From positions 3,038,001-3,102,000 of the forward strand of contig NZ_CP151632.1 in the NCBI RefSeq assembly GCF_040144835.1: a stretch of 64,000 nucleotides of DNA, read 5' to 3'. Numbering within the stretch: position 1 is the first letter of the stretch; each line of letters begins with the position of its first letter. The translations under genes and the position numbers were made by a program. The notes beneath the pieces are model-generated. The model ran no database searches. It had not been told where the DNA came from and worked only from the letters and a program-made list of their open reading frames with translations. Shown here piece after piece: positions 55,838 through 64,000 of the stretch. This DNA comes from Microbacterium sp. LWS13-1.2 (GTDB lineage Bacteria; Actinomycetota; Actinomycetes; Actinomycetales; Microbacteriaceae).

Positions 55838-55911
55838 CGACCCTGACGGGACTTGAACCCGCGACCTCCGCCGTGACAGGGCGGCACGCTAACCAACTGC
55901 GCTACAGGGCC
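55838..55911 (-). tRNA. tRNA-Asp (GTC)
   Basis: A 74-base cloverleaf with acceptor GGCCCTG against CAGGGTC, discriminator G (an Asp identity element), D loop AGTTGGTTAG, anticodon GTC in CCTGTCACG, and T arm CGGGTTCAAGTCCCG. Confidence 0.95.
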
Positions 55912-55931
55912 ATGCTTTTGAATTTTGGGAG

Positions 55932-56004
55932 TGACCCCAACGGGATTCGAACCCGTGCTACCGCCGTGAAAGGGCGGCGTCCTAGGCCGCTAAACGATGG
56001 GGCC
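55932..56004 (-). tRNA. tRNA-Glu (TTC)
   Basis: A 73-base cloverleaf with acceptor GGCCCCA against TGGGGTC, anticodon TTC in CCTTTCACG, and T arm ACGGGTTCGAATCCCGT. It is the first of the Glu-Asp-Phe cluster on the minus strand. Confidence 0.95.
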
Positions 56005-56221
56005 GGGTGAACCCTGGGGCTCACTGCCGAGGACCAAGCATACGTAATCACTGGGCAAAACGCGAATCGAGGGCGTGGCGCCCTTGTGGATCCCGTCGCC
56101 CGGGCGCAGACTGACCGGGTGACCGCTGCCCGAGGCGGCGGCCGACATGCGCCACTGGGGGTTGCGCATGTTACTGATGTTGCTAGTGTGAAACGAGTTG
56201 ACGCCGCGAGGGGAGGACCCG

Positions 56222-57616
56222 GTGCAGCCCGAAAACGTCACCGTGAAGACCCTTGCCGACGACGGCGCGGAGTGCGGGTGCGCCCCTTCCGCGAGCGAGC
56301 AGCGGCGGCTATGGCCCGCGATGAACCGGCGCACGGCGCTGGGACTGGGCATTCTGGGCGTCGCCGCGCTGAGCGCGACCGCCGGCACGGTCGGCCCGCT
56401 CGTCAGCCCCGCGTACGCCGCGGACTACCCGTCGTGGGACGACGTCGTCGCCGCGAAGAACAACGAGGCGGCCAAGGCCGCCGAGGTCACCAAGATCCAG
56501 CAGCTGATCGCCGGGCTCGAGGCCGATGTCGCTGCCAAGCAGCAGATCGCGCAGCAGCTGGCCGACGAGTTCTACGTCGCGCAGCAGGCGTACTTCGACG
56601 CGGCGCTGCGTGCCGACCAGCTGCAGCAGCAGGCCGACACGCAGGGGGCGGCTGCGGTGGATGCCGCGAACAAGGCCGGCCGCGTCGCCGCCCAGCTGTA
56701 TCGCAACGGTGGCGACGACACATCGCTTGAGCTCTTCTTCGCGGGCTCGGCCTCGTCGGCCGACGACCTGCTCGCTCGCCTGGGCACGATGGACAAGCTC
56801 GTGCAGCGCAACCAGGACGTCTACGCGCAGGCGGTGACCGCCCGCGACTCGGCACAGAGCCTGAGCGATCAGGCCGCGGTGCAGCGTGCCGAGCGCGACC
56901 GGCTCCAGAAGGTCGCCGAAGAGAAGATGGTCGCCGCGCAGAAGGCTGCCGAAGAGGCACAGGCCGCACTCGACGCGCAGAACGCCAAGCGCGGCGAGCT
57001 CGAGGCGCAACTCGCCGCCCTGCAGGACACGGTCGCCAAGACGGTCGCCGACTATCAAGAGGGCGAGCGCATCCGCAAAGAGGCCGAAGCCGCCGCCGCG
57101 GCCGCGGCCGCCGCAGCAGCCAAGGCCGAGGCCGATCGCCTCGCCCAGCAGAACGGCGGTGGCGGCGGAGGTGGCGGCGGCGCCGGAGCCGTCGTCGGAT
57201 CCGGCTGGGCGCGTCCATCGTCGGGCTGGCGCAGCTCGGGCTACGGCCCCCGCACCGTGCAGTGCGGCAACAGCTATTGCTCCAGCGGGTTCCACTATGG
57301 CGTCGACCTCGCCGCCGGCTGCGGGGCGGGCATCTACGCCGCCTCGGCCGGACGCGTCGTGTACGCCGGCTGGAACGGCGGCTACGGCAACTACATCAAG
57401 ATCGACCACGGCGGCGGCATCGGCAGCGGCTACGGCCACATCCGCAGCGGCGGAATCTTCGTGGGCGTGGGGCAGTGGGTCAATGCGGGCCAGCTCATCG
57501 CGAGCGAGGGCAACACCGGCAACTCGTTCGGCTGCCACGTCCACTTCGAGACGTACGTCAACAACTCCCCGGTGAACCCGATCTACTTCATGGCCGACCG
57601 CGGAGTCTCGGTCTGA
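56222..57616 (+). CDS. Secreted coiled-coil M23 peptidase (cell-wall endopeptidase)
   Basis: 464 residues. A cytoplasmic stretch is followed by MNRRTALGLGILGVAALSAT and VSPAYAAD, a signal peptide whose RR pair may use the Tat route. Residues about 70-310 are a long coiled coil (repeated KAAE, QQLADE, RDRLQKVAEEK). An Ala-rich and then a Gly-rich linker precede the M23 domain, where the zinc ligands are FHYGVDLAAGCG and CHVHFET. Such FtsEX/EnvC-like proteins cut peptidoglycan cross-links at division. GTG 56222 is chosen because GAGGGGAGG stands before it. Confidence 0.93.
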   Translation: MQPENVTVKTLADDGAECGCAPSASEQRRLWPAMNRRTALGLGILGVAALSATAGTVGPLVSPAYAADYPSWDDVVAAKNNEAAKAAEVTKIQQLIAGLEADVAAKQQIAQQLADEFYVAQQAYFDAALRADQLQQQADTQGAAAVDAANKAGRVAAQLYRNGGDDTSLELFFAGSASSADDLLARLGTMDKLVQRNQDVYAQAVTARDSAQSLSDQAAVQRAERDRLQKVAEEKMVAAQKAAEEAQAALDAQNAKRGELEAQLAALQDTVAKTVADYQEGERIRKEAEAAAAAAAAAAAKAEADRLAQQNGGGGGGGGGAGAVVGSGWARPSSGWRSSGYGPRTVQCGNSYCSSGFHYGVDLAAGCGAGIYAASAGRVVYAGWNGGYGNYIKIDHGGGIGSGYGHIRSGGIFVGVGQWVNAGQLIASEGNTGNSFGCHVHFETYVNNSPVNPIYFMADRGVSV

Positions 57617-57635
57617 CCCACACACTCTGAAACGA

Positions 57636-57668
57636 CGAAGAGCGGATGCCGACGGCATCCGCTCTTCG
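57636..57668. terminator. Bidirectional terminator
   Basis: CGAAGAGCGGATGCC (57636-57650) and GGCATCCGCTCTTCG (57654-57668) form a perfect 15-base stem with a three-base loop between the convergent M23 peptidase and ppa genes. Confidence 0.9.
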
Positions 57669-57682
57669 CTTGACAACAGTGG

Positions 57683-58216
57683 TCAGAGGGTGTTCGGTGC
57701 GACGCCCTCACCCTGGGTCGCGGTCTGGCCCTCGTGCTCCTTGAAGCGGTCGAAGGCCTCGCCGACGAGACGCTCGGCCTCGGCCGCGCTCGCCCACTCG
57801 TCGACCTTGACCCACTTGTTGGGCTCGAGGTCCTTGTAGTGCTCGAAGAAGTGCTCGATCTCCTTGCGGGTGAACTCCGGGATGTCGTTCACGTCCTGGA
57901 TGTGCGCCCAGCGCGGGTCCTTGCCGAGCACTGCGACGACCTTGTCGTCGCCGCCGGCCTCGTCGCTCATCTTCAGCACGCCGACCGGGCGGACGCTCGC
58001 GAGCACGCCGGGGGCGAGGTCGAAGTCGAGCAGCACGAGCACGTCGAGCGGGTCGCCGTCCTCGCCCAGGGTGTTCTCGAAGAACCCGTAGTTGGTGGGG
58101 TACCCGAACGCGGTGTAGAGGATGCGGTCGAGGAAGACCCGGCCGGTGCCGTGGTCGACCTCGTACTTCACGCGGCTGCCGCGCGGGATCTCGATGACGG
58201 CGTCGTACGCGCCCAT
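57683..58216 (-). CDS. ppa: Inorganic pyrophosphatase
   Basis: Family I soluble pyrophosphatase of 177 residues that hydrolyses PPi and drives biosynthetic reactions. The substrate- and Mg-binding residues are in [34 protein letters not shown] (DxxPxD-type) and [18 protein letters not shown] 58216 ([11 protein letters not shown]) is fixed by AAGGAG upstream; the open frame extends further but without support. It is part of the core genome block. Confidence 0.96.
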   Translation of the reverse strand: MGAYDAVIEIPRGSRVKYEVDHGTGRVFLDRILYTAFGYPTNYGFFENTLGEDGDPLDVLVLLDFDLAPGVLASVRPVGVLKMSDEAGGDDKVVAVLGKDPRWAHIQDVNDIPEFTRKEIEHFFEHYKDLEPNKWVKVDEWASAAEAERLVGEAFDRFKEHEGQTATQGEGVAPNTL

Positions 58217-58279
58217 AGTGGTACTCCTTCGGAAAGACGTGGGATGCCGCGACAAGCCTAGTCCGGAGGTTCTGGGCGT

Positions 58280-58390
58280 TTCGTCTCGCAAGCTCGCTCA
58301 ACGACCGGGGTACAGGTATCCCGGTCGTTGAGCGAGCGAGGAACGAGCGAGACGAAGCGGGGTCGGCGTTGTCCGGTCGTTGAGCGAGCC
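58280..58390. repeat. Dispersed palindromic repeat array, left part
   Basis: An inverted copy (TTTCGTCTCGCAAGCTCGCT from 58280) faces a direct copy (CGGTCGTTGAGCGAGCGAGG from 58322) across a short loop. A third copy begins at 58374 and is cut by the IS30 element. The units are GTTGAGCGAGCGAGGAACGA plus GCGAGACGAA. Confidence 0.75.
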
Positions 58391-59604
58391 TTGGGTTCTT
58401 GCGGTGGTCGCAACACTTACTGAGTGGAGAGTGTTGTGGCGGAGTTGGCGTTGCGGTTTCGGCTGGATGCGGTTCAGCAGGCGTGGGCGGGCTTTCAGGC
58501 CGGCCTGTTCGCGAGCGAGGTGGGTGAGCAGATCGGCGTGAATCGCACGACCGCGAAACGGATGCTCGTTGCTGCCGGCGGGGTCAGGCCGCGTCGTGGC
58601 CGGAATCTGCAGGGGCGGTATCTGTCGTTCGTCGAGCGGGAAGAGATCGCGGTCGGCGTCGCCAGCGGCGAGTCGGTGCGGTCGATCGCAAGACGGATCG
58701 GACGCGCGCCGTCGACGGTGTCGCGGGAACTGACCCGCAACGCCGTGCGCGGACGGTATCGGGCGTCGACGGCGCAGATGACGGCGATCGGTCGCGCAGA
58801 GAGGCCGAAGCCCGCGAAGCTCGCGACCAACCTGCCGCTGCGTGCGAGAGTGGAGCAGGACCTGGCCAAGCGCCGATCGCCGGAGCAGATCGCCGGCCGG
58901 CTGCGGCGAGAGTTCCCCGATGAGCCGGAGATGCAGGTGAGCGCGGAGACGATCTACCAGTCGCTCTACGTGCAGTCCCGTGGGGCGCTGAAACAGGAGC
59001 TGACCCGGTATCTACGCACCGGGCGGGGGCTACGCCACCCGAGCCGAAAGGTGGGACAGAGGAAGAACCGGATCCCCAACATGGTCAACATCTCGAAGCG
59101 GCCGCCGGAGGCGAGCGACCGCGCCGTCCCAGGAAGTTGGGAAGGCGACCTGATCATCGGCGCGGGGAACTTGTCTGCGATCGGCACTCTCGTGGAACGG
59201 CACTCGAACTTCACGATGCTCGTTCACCTGCCCGACGGTTACAGACCCGACCAAGTCGCTCCCGCGCTGACGCGGAAGATTCAACAGCTCCCGGTGCAGC
59301 TGCGTGGCGCGCTGACGTGGGATCAGGGTCCGGAGATGCGCGACTGGGAACAGGTCCGCATCGATACCGGCATCGACGTGTTCTTCTGCGACCCGCACTC
59401 GCCCTGGCAGCGCGGCATCAACGAGAACACCAATGGGCTGCTTCGCCAGTACTTCCCGAAAGGCACCAGCCTCGATGGGTTCACCGAAGGACAGCTCGAC
59501 GCCGTCGCCCACGAACTCAACGACCGACCCCGCAAGCGACTCGAGTTTCAGACCCCGAATGAGATCATCAAATCTGTCCTGTTGCGATGACCGCTTGAAT
59601 CCGC
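58391..59604 (+). mobile_element. IS30-family insertion sequence
   Basis: About 1.2 kb around an intact transposase. Imperfect terminal repeats are GGGTTCTTGCGGTGGTCGCA (left) and the inverted right end GGATTCAAGCGGTCATCGCA. The element splits one copy of the GAGCGAG repeat, with CGAGC possibly duplicated at both flanks. Ends are accurate to a few bases. Confidence 0.8.
58424..59590 (+). CDS. IS30-family transposase
   Basis: 388 residues, apparently complete. A helix-turn-helix (VGEQIGVNRTTAKRML) is followed by the IS30 N-terminal block YLSFVEREEIAVGVASGESV and RSIARRIGRAPSTVSRELTR. The DDE core is GSWEGDLIIGAGN (first Asp), LTWDQGPEMRDW (second Asp) and HSPWQRGINENTNGLLRQYF (Glu), ending FPKGTSLDGF and LNDRPRKRLEFQTP. 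The start is GTG 58424 or 58436. It is probably active or recently so. Confidence 0.94.
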   Translation: MESVVAELALRFRLDAVQQAWAGFQAGLFASEVGEQIGVNRTTAKRMLVAAGGVRPRRGRNLQGRYLSFVEREEIAVGVASGESVRSIARRIGRAPSTVSRELTRNAVRGRYRASTAQMTAIGRAERPKPAKLATNLPLRARVEQDLAKRRSPEQIAGRLRREFPDEPEMQVSAETIYQSLYVQSRGALKQELTRYLRTGRGLRHPSRKVGQRKNRIPNMVNISKRPPEASDRAVPGSWEGDLIIGAGNLSAIGTLVERHSNFTMLVHLPDGYRPDQVAPALTRKIQQLPVQLRGALTWDQGPEMRDWEQVRIDTGIDVFFCDPHSPWQRGINENTNGLLRQYFPKGTSLDGFTEGQLDAVAHELNDRPRKRLEFQTPNEIIKSVLLR

Positions 59605-59682
59605 CGAGCGAGGAACGAGCGAGACGAAGCGGGGTCGGCGTTGTCCGGTCGTTGAGCGAGCGAGGAACGAGCGAGACGAAAC
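59605..59682. repeat. Dispersed palindromic repeat array, right part
   Basis: The remainder of the copy split by IS30 (GAGCGAGGAACGAGCGAGAC from 59605) is followed by GGGGTCGGCGTTGTCCGGTC and a further complete copy to 59682. The spacer GCGGGGTCGGCGTTGT recurs left of the IS, so the array had a tandem structure. Confidence 0.75.
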
Positions 59683-59748
59683 GCGCTGCACCGGGCGGAG
59701 TCGTGAGGCGCTAGGCGATTCGCCTCGGTCGCCGGGTACGGTGGGCGG

Positions 59749-60744
59749 GTGGAGGAGCGCAGACCCGGACTCGACCCCGCCGTCGCCGAGGTGCGCCTCG
59801 CTGTGCGGCGGGCACTCACCGGCCTCGAGCCGGGTGCCACGTTGGTCGTGGCGCTGTCTGGCGGCGCCGATTCGCTCGCCCTCGCCGCGGCGACCGCGTT
59901 CGAGGCGCCGAAGCTCGGTCTGCGTGCCGCAGCGGTCACGGTGGACCACGGACTGCAGGACGGGTCGACGGATGCCGCGGCCGCCGCCATGGCGAAAGCG
60001 CAGGCGCTCGGACTCGGCGCCCGCGTCGTCCGCGTCGAGGTCACCGGAGCCGGCGGGCCGGAGGCCGCCGCTCGTGAGGCGCGCTATGCCGCCCTGCTCG
60101 ACGCGGCCCGCGCCGCCGGCGCGACGGCGATCCTGCTCGGCCACACGCTCGATGACCAGGCCGAGACGGTCCTGCTGGGACTCGCGCGCGGCGCCGGCGC
60201 CGCCAGCCTGCAGGGCATGGCCGCAGGCGCCGATCTCGACGGCGTTCTCGTGCTGCGCCCGCTGCTCGACGTGCGCCGGACGACGACGCGCGCGGCGTGC
60301 GCGGCCGAGGGGCTCGACCCCTGGGACGACCCGCAGAACGGCGATCCCCGCTTCGCGCGGGTGCGCGTGCGCGAGACTGTGCTGCCGGTGCTCGAGGCCG
60401 AGCTCGGGCCGGGCATCGCCGAGGCGCTCGCTCGCACGGCCGCGCAGCTGCGCGAAGACGCCGAGGCCTTCGACGAGATGATCGACGAGACGATCGAAGA
60501 CATCGTCGAGCACGCCGAAGCCGGCATCTCGGTGTCGGTCGCGGCTCTCGCGGCCAACCCTGCCGCGCTGCGGAACCGCATCATCCGGCACGTGGTGGCC
60601 AGCGAGTTCCACCAGAGCCTGACGCGGTCGCAGACGATCGAGGTGGCGCGCCTCGCCACCGACTGGTCGGGCCAGGGGCCCATCGATCTGCCCGGATGCC
60701 GCGCTCGTCGCGTCGGCGGCCGCATCGAGTTCGCCGCGCGCTGA
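59749..60744 (+). CDS. tilS: tRNA(Ile)-lysidine synthetase
   Basis: Converts the wobble C34 of the tRNA-Ile with anticodon CAU to lysidine, which is essential for reading AUA. The ATP-pyrophosphatase P-loop is VVALSGGADSLALA. TVDHGLQDGS, AARYAAL-like AREARYAALLDAAR, LGHTLDDQAETVLLGLARGAG and the core LRPLLDVRR, DPQNGDPRFARVRVR follow, with a short C-terminal domain. 331 residues, GTG start at 59749. It precedes hpt by several genes, as usual in actinobacteria. Confidence 0.95.
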   Translation: MEERRPGLDPAVAEVRLAVRRALTGLEPGATLVVALSGGADSLALAAATAFEAPKLGLRAAAVTVDHGLQDGSTDAAAAAMAKAQALGLGARVVRVEVTGAGGPEAAAREARYAALLDAARAAGATAILLGHTLDDQAETVLLGLARGAGAASLQGMAAGADLDGVLVLRPLLDVRRTTTRAACAAEGLDPWDDPQNGDPRFARVRVRETVLPVLEAELGPGIAEALARTAAQLREDAEAFDEMIDETIEDIVEHAEAGISVSVAALAANPAALRNRIIRHVVASEFHQSLTRSQTIEVARLATDWSGQGPIDLPGCRARRVGGRIEFAAR

Positions 60745-60851
60745 CCTGCGGACAGCCGCAGGCTCAGACACGGCGACGCATGCGGGCCCCGGCTGAGCAT
60801 GGGGAATTGTCCCCTCCGGGCGCCTGCCCGCGCCCGGATAGGGTGGCGATC

Positions 60852-61121
60852 ATGGCAGACGTCGAGTTCGCAGACTCAGATTTCGCCGAGGCGGTGCGGA
60901 GCCTGCAGAAGGCGGGCGACGCCCCGGTCGACGGGTTCTGTCCCGCCTTCGGCGTCCTCGGGTCGCCGGTCGTCGAGTCGGCCCTCGGCGATATCGACGC
61001 CGTCATCCGTCATGCCATGAGCGCGCTCGCCGGTGTCGGCCACGACCTCTCCGTGGACGTCGACACGGTCCACACCGAGCTCCGCGCACTCGACGCCCAG
61101 CTGGCCGGGGCCTCCGGATGA
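60852..61121 (+). CDS. Small WXG100/ESX-like helical protein
   Basis: 89 residues, mostly helical and acidic, with no signal peptide. Size and the pattern of two helical stretches (DFAEAVRSLQKAG, VESALGDIDAVIRHAMSALA) resemble WXG100 or ESX-secretion-associated proteins, although no W-x-G motif is visible. Its stop overlaps the start of the hydrolase gene (ATGA), so the two are coupled. I do not recognise a named family. Confidence 0.7.
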   Translation: MADVEFADSDFAEAVRSLQKAGDAPVDGFCPAFGVLGSPVVESALGDIDAVIRHAMSALAGVGHDLSVDVDTVHTELRALDAQLAGASG

Positions 61122-63016
61122 CGCTGCCGGGCCTGGCGGCCGACCCCGGCGAGGGCAGTGTCGACGGGATCCGCGACCTCGCCGCGTTCTTCCGCGCCCG
61201 GGCCGGTGCCGAGCGCGACCGCAGCACCCACGCGCACAGCGCGCTGCGCGCGCTCACCGCTGTCACGGCCGTGAGCGTGGACGCGCTGAGGCCGCCCATC
61301 AGCGTGGCCGCCGGCCGCTTCACCGACGTCGCGGACGCCGCCGACGAGGCGGCCGTGGTGCTCGACGAGCACGCCGACGCGCTGGCCGACCTGCAGCGCC
61401 GCGCCGCGTCGGCGCGGGACGAGGCCGAGTCCGATCACGCGGCGATCCAGACCCGGCGTTCCATCGCGCTGAACGCGGCGTCGGAGTTCGTCGTGGGCTG
61501 GACGTTGGAGTGGGACGACGTGCTCCCGTCGTGGCTCTATCTCGACGACCCTTCGCTCCTCGACCGCTGGCAGGGGGCGATCGACGACTACCGCGGCTCG
61601 CGCGACGCGTACAACGCGCTGCGCGACGAGCGCGACCAGCTCGACCACGACACGGCTGCTCGGCTGGCCGGCATCCCGCTCATCGCGGAGATCACCCACG
61701 ATGGTGTCGTGGATGCCGGAGGCCTCGTCGCGGCTACGGCGCTGTGGGCCGGCGACACCGACGCCGTCACAGCCGAGCAGATCGCCGCGCTCGGGGACCC
61801 CGAGCTCATCAGGCAGGTCTGGGACAGCCTCGACCGGGCGGAGAAGGATGCGCTGATCGCGGCGTCCCCGCACGTCATCGGCAATCTCGACGGCATCCCC
61901 ATCGGCGACCGCGTCGCCGCGAACCGCCTCAACATCGAGGACGAGATCGCTGCCCGCGAGGCGGAGATCGAGCGGCTGGAACGGCTGCGCGACGCCGCGG
62001 TGGACCGCTCCTACCAGGGCCAGGGCGCCGTCGAGCAGGTGTACGACGACCTCATCGCCGAGCAGCAGCGCCTGATCGACTACTACGAGGGTCTGCTGAC
62101 GCAGGAGATCCAGGTCGTCGACGAGACCGGGGCGGTGCGCACCGAGACCGGCGCCCGGGTGGTGGTCTTCGACCCGGCGCACCAGGCCATCGCGACGTAT
62201 CACGGGCCCCTCGACCCCGTGACCGGCGACATTCCGTCGTGGGTGCGCTCCGTGGCCATCTCGGTTCCCGGCACCGGATCCAACATGACCGACTTCGGCG
62301 ACGACCGCGCCGCCGACCTGCAGGCGGCCGCCGGCCCCAGCACCGCGGTGTTCCAGTGGGCGGGCGGGGCGTTCCCGCAGTCCATCCCCGAGGCGATGAG
62401 CACGTCGTACTCGCACGACCTCGCGCCGCGGCTGCGCGACTTCGCCGCCGGCATCGCCGTCCCCGGCAGCGCGACGCTGACCGTGCTCGGCCACAGCTAC
62501 GGCGGAGCGGCCGTCGGGCTCGCCGAAGCGGCGGGGCTGCGCGCCGACCGGGTGCTCTACGTCGCCGCAGCGGGCATGGGCGACGGTGTCTCGGGAGTGG
62601 ACGACTTCCCGCATACTTCAGACGTGCCCCACTACGCGATGATGAGCCGCAACGACATGGTCGTCGGGCTCATCCAGGGCAGCGAGGGCGACCTGCACGC
62701 CCTCCACGGGCAGTCGACTCTCACCGCCGGCGGGGTCACGCGCCTCGAGACGGGCGTGATCGACGCCGCGCGCGCCGACAGCGACGACATCGAGGACTAC
62801 AACGTCGCCGGCAACGGCATGCCGTCGGCGATCGACAGCCACAGCTCGCTGTACACACCCGGATCGACGGCGTTCGAGAACATGGTCGCGGTGATCACCG
62901 GCGGACAGGCCGAGGTGTACGCCGAGAACGAGATCATCGTCGCGGGCGGGCAGCCGATCGTGATCGACGGCATCGACCGCGACGACTACGAACCCGTCTA
63001 CACGGAGGTCGACTGA
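61118..63016 (+). CDS. DUF1023-type alpha/beta hydrolase with ESX-like N-terminal domain
   Basis: 632 residues. The first 130 are helical and resemble a WXG100/LXG-like head; a coiled coil (AAREAEIERLERLRDAA) lies about residues 280-320. The C-terminal half is a DUF1023 hydrolase: SVAISVPGTGSNMTDF, TVLGHSYGGAAVGLAE (nucleophile Ser), RVLYVAAAGMG, and an acidic-His region near DLHALHGQST. Such proteins in actinobacteria are often linked to type VII secretion. No signal peptide is seen, which fits export by that route or none. Substrate unknown. Confidence 0.83.
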   Translation: MTLPGLAADPGEGSVDGIRDLAAFFRARAGAERDRSTHAHSALRALTAVTAVSVDALRPPISVAAGRFTDVADAADEAAVVLDEHADALADLQRRAASARDEAESDHAAIQTRRSIALNAASEFVVGWTLEWDDVLPSWLYLDDPSLLDRWQGAIDDYRGSRDAYNALRDERDQLDHDTAARLAGIPLIAEITHDGVVDAGGLVAATALWAGDTDAVTAEQIAALGDPELIRQVWDSLDRAEKDALIAASPHVIGNLDGIPIGDRVAANRLNIEDEIAAREAEIERLERLRDAAVDRSYQGQGAVEQVYDDLIAEQQRLIDYYEGLLTQEIQVVDETGAVRTETGARVVVFDPAHQAIATYHGPLDPVTGDIPSWVRSVAISVPGTGSNMTDFGDDRAADLQAAAGPSTAVFQWAGGAFPQSIPEAMSTSYSHDLAPRLRDFAAGIAVPGSATLTVLGHSYGGAAVGLAEAAGLRADRVLYVAAAGMGDGVSGVDDFPHTSDVPHYAMMSRNDMVVGLIQGSEGDLHALHGQSTLTAGGVTRLETGVIDAARADSDDIEDYNVAGNGMPSAIDSHSSLYTPGSTAFENMVAVITGGQAEVYAENEIIVAGGQPIVIDGIDRDDYEPVYTEVD

Positions 63017-63019
63017 GCC

Positions 63020-63535
63020 GTGCGCCGACTCCTCGCCGCCGTCGCCGTCGCCCTCTTCGCGCTCGCCCTGGGAGGATGCAGCATGACGCCCGAAAGCCGG
63101 CTCGACGAGTACCAGACCGAGGCGGACCGCCTCCTCAGCGAGACGGTGGCGCTGATTCCGGCGGACCTCGATCCCGAGTCCGGCTTCGCCGAGTCCGAAC
63201 CGAGATACGCCCCGGCCGAGGGATCGGCGTCGGCATCCGACCCCGCCTGGTGGCAGGCCCGCGAGAGCCTCAACCTCGCGGCGGAGACGGATGCCTCGGC
63301 CGACGCGGCCGCGGCGATCGCCGCCGGGCTTACCGCCGACGGCTGGCGTGAGTCGAAGGTCCGCGAGACCGAGGGCGGCGCCCGCATCACCGACGGGTAC
63401 CGCAAGGACCTCGACGGCGGCGAGTGGTACATCGAGGTGACGTGGGTGCAGACGCGGCCGGAGATGGCCGAAGTCGTCGAGGTGCTCGTGGTGAGCCCGC
63501 AGACCGTCCGCGGCGCCGACGCCTCCGGCACGTAG
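63020..63535 (+). CDS. Putative lipoprotein
   Basis: 171 residues. MRRLLAAVAVALFALALGGC is a lipoprotein signal with the lipobox ALGGC at residues 16-20. The mature part is acidic with no known domain. It starts three bases after the hydrolase stop and forms an operon with it and the small protein. It may be a surface partner. Confidence 0.85.
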   Translation: MRRLLAAVAVALFALALGGCSMTPESRLDEYQTEADRLLSETVALIPADLDPESGFAESEPRYAPAEGSASASDPAWWQARESLNLAAETDASADAAAAIAAGLTADGWRESKVRETEGGARITDGYRKDLDGGEWYIEVTWVQTRPEMAEVVEVLVVSPQTVRGADASGT

Positions 63536-63545
63536 ACTCGTCCCC

Positions 63546-64000
63546 ATGCGCGCGGCCGACGTCTCCAGCGACCTCACGGAAGTCCTCGTCACAGAGGAGG
63601 AGATCCGAGCCAAGCTCGACGAGATCGCGGCGCAGGTCGACGCGGACTACGCGGACGAGGACCTGCTGCTGGTCGGCGTCCTCAAGGGCGCGGTCATGGT
63701 GATGGCGGACTTCTCCCGTGCGCTCACCACGCACATCACGATGGACTGGATGGCCGTCTCGTCGTACGGCGCGGGCACCAAGTCCAGCGGTGTCGTGCAG
63801 ATCCGCAAGGACCTCGACACCGACATCCTCGGCAAGCACGTGCTGATCGTCGAGGACATCATCGACTCGGGCCTCACGCTCAGCTGGCTGCTGGAGAACT
63901 TCGCGGCCCGCGGCGCGGCATCCGTCGAGGTCTTCGCACTGCTGCGCAAGCCCGAGGCCGCCAAGGTCGAGGTGCGCTGCAAGTACGTCGGCTTCGACAT
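63546..64000 (+). CDS. hpt: Hypoxanthine phosphoribosyltransferase (partial at window end)
   Basis: Purine salvage enzyme making IMP/GMP. The first 151 residues are present. LLLVGVLKGAVMVMADFSRA and WMAVSSYGAGTKSSGVVQIR are typical, and VLIVEDIIDSGLTLSWLL is the PRPP-binding loop. The C-terminal 30 or so residues lie beyond the window. ATG 63546 matches the family start. Confidence 0.95.
   Translation, partial: MRAADVSSDLTEVLVTEEEIRAKLDEIAAQVDADYADEDLLLVGVLKGAVMVMADFSRALTTHITMDWMAVSSYGAGTKSSGVVQIRKDLDTDILGKHVLIVEDIIDSGLTLSWLLENFAARGAASVEVFALLRKPEAAKVEVRCKYVGFD

Noticed and set aside
61033..63351. A 772-codon Arg-rich frame overlapping the DUF1023 gene
   Set aside because: It is the plus-strand alternate phase of a well-defined hydrolase, with composition typical of a shadow frame.

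Overview
The window is high-GC actinobacterial DNA. The right end carries inorganic pyrophosphatase (ppa), tilS and hpt in the order usual for Microbacteriaceae, next to a tRNA-Glu/Asp/Phe cluster, so a Microbacterium-like organism is the best guess. That assignment rests on gene order and protein character only, because no search was run.

There are three blocks. (1) Positions 1-16,560 form a plant-glycan degradation locus. It has two paralogous LacI-type repressors, a secreted clan GH-N (GH28/GH49-like) beta-helix enzyme with a CBM-like module, a GH51 arabinofuranosidase, a GH29 fucosidase interrupted by an in-frame amber codon, a GH95 fucosidase, a secreted GH141-like beta-helix enzyme and a GH43 enzyme. 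Palindromes of the form TGTTKACGTMAACA lie in front of the repressors, the first secreted enzyme and GH95, which suggests one shared regulon.

(2) Positions about 17,086-55,733 are a genomic island in the 3' half of tRNA-Phe. An 81-bp perfect direct repeat (17086-17166 and 55653-55733) marks both ends. The right copy lies in an intact tRNA-Phe gene, paired GTGGGCAA repeats lie symmetrically inside each end, and a broken tyrosine integrase sits beside the tRNA. The island is eroding: at least a dozen pseudogenes (GH15, thiC, thiM/thiD-tenA, glutamate dehydrogenase, a Gfo/Idh/MocA gene, an SDR, acetaldehyde dehydrogenase, 4-hydroxy-2-oxovalerate aldolase, RidA, GPP34, integrase) and several IS481 fragments. 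Intact cargo includes a thiazole-synthesis set (thiE, thiO, thiS, thiG, thiF) between two TPP riboswitches, a small membrane protein/histidine kinase/response regulator operon with palindromic GTGACAC-N-GTGTCAC sites, oxidoreductases and hydrolases, and a catabolic cluster at 36-50.6 kb.

The catabolic cluster is the best candidate for an undescribed system. A LysR gene diverges from a tightly packed run: an unfamiliar protein made of two repeats, E1-alpha and E1-beta of a 2-oxoacid dehydrogenase without E2/E3, an SDR, and an acetolactate-synthase-like ThDP enzyme. Next come remnants of meta-cleavage genes, then a GntR regulator, a cyclase-family hydrolase, an RraA-type aldolase and an MHS-family transporter. 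These last genes share the motif TGTCTGACAA at three places.

(3) Positions 55,734-64,000 are core chromosome: three tRNAs, a secreted coiled-coil M23 peptidase, ppa, an IS30 element inserted in a dispersed palindromic repeat, tilS, a small WXG100-like protein with a DUF1023-type hydrolase and a lipoprotein, and the start of hpt.
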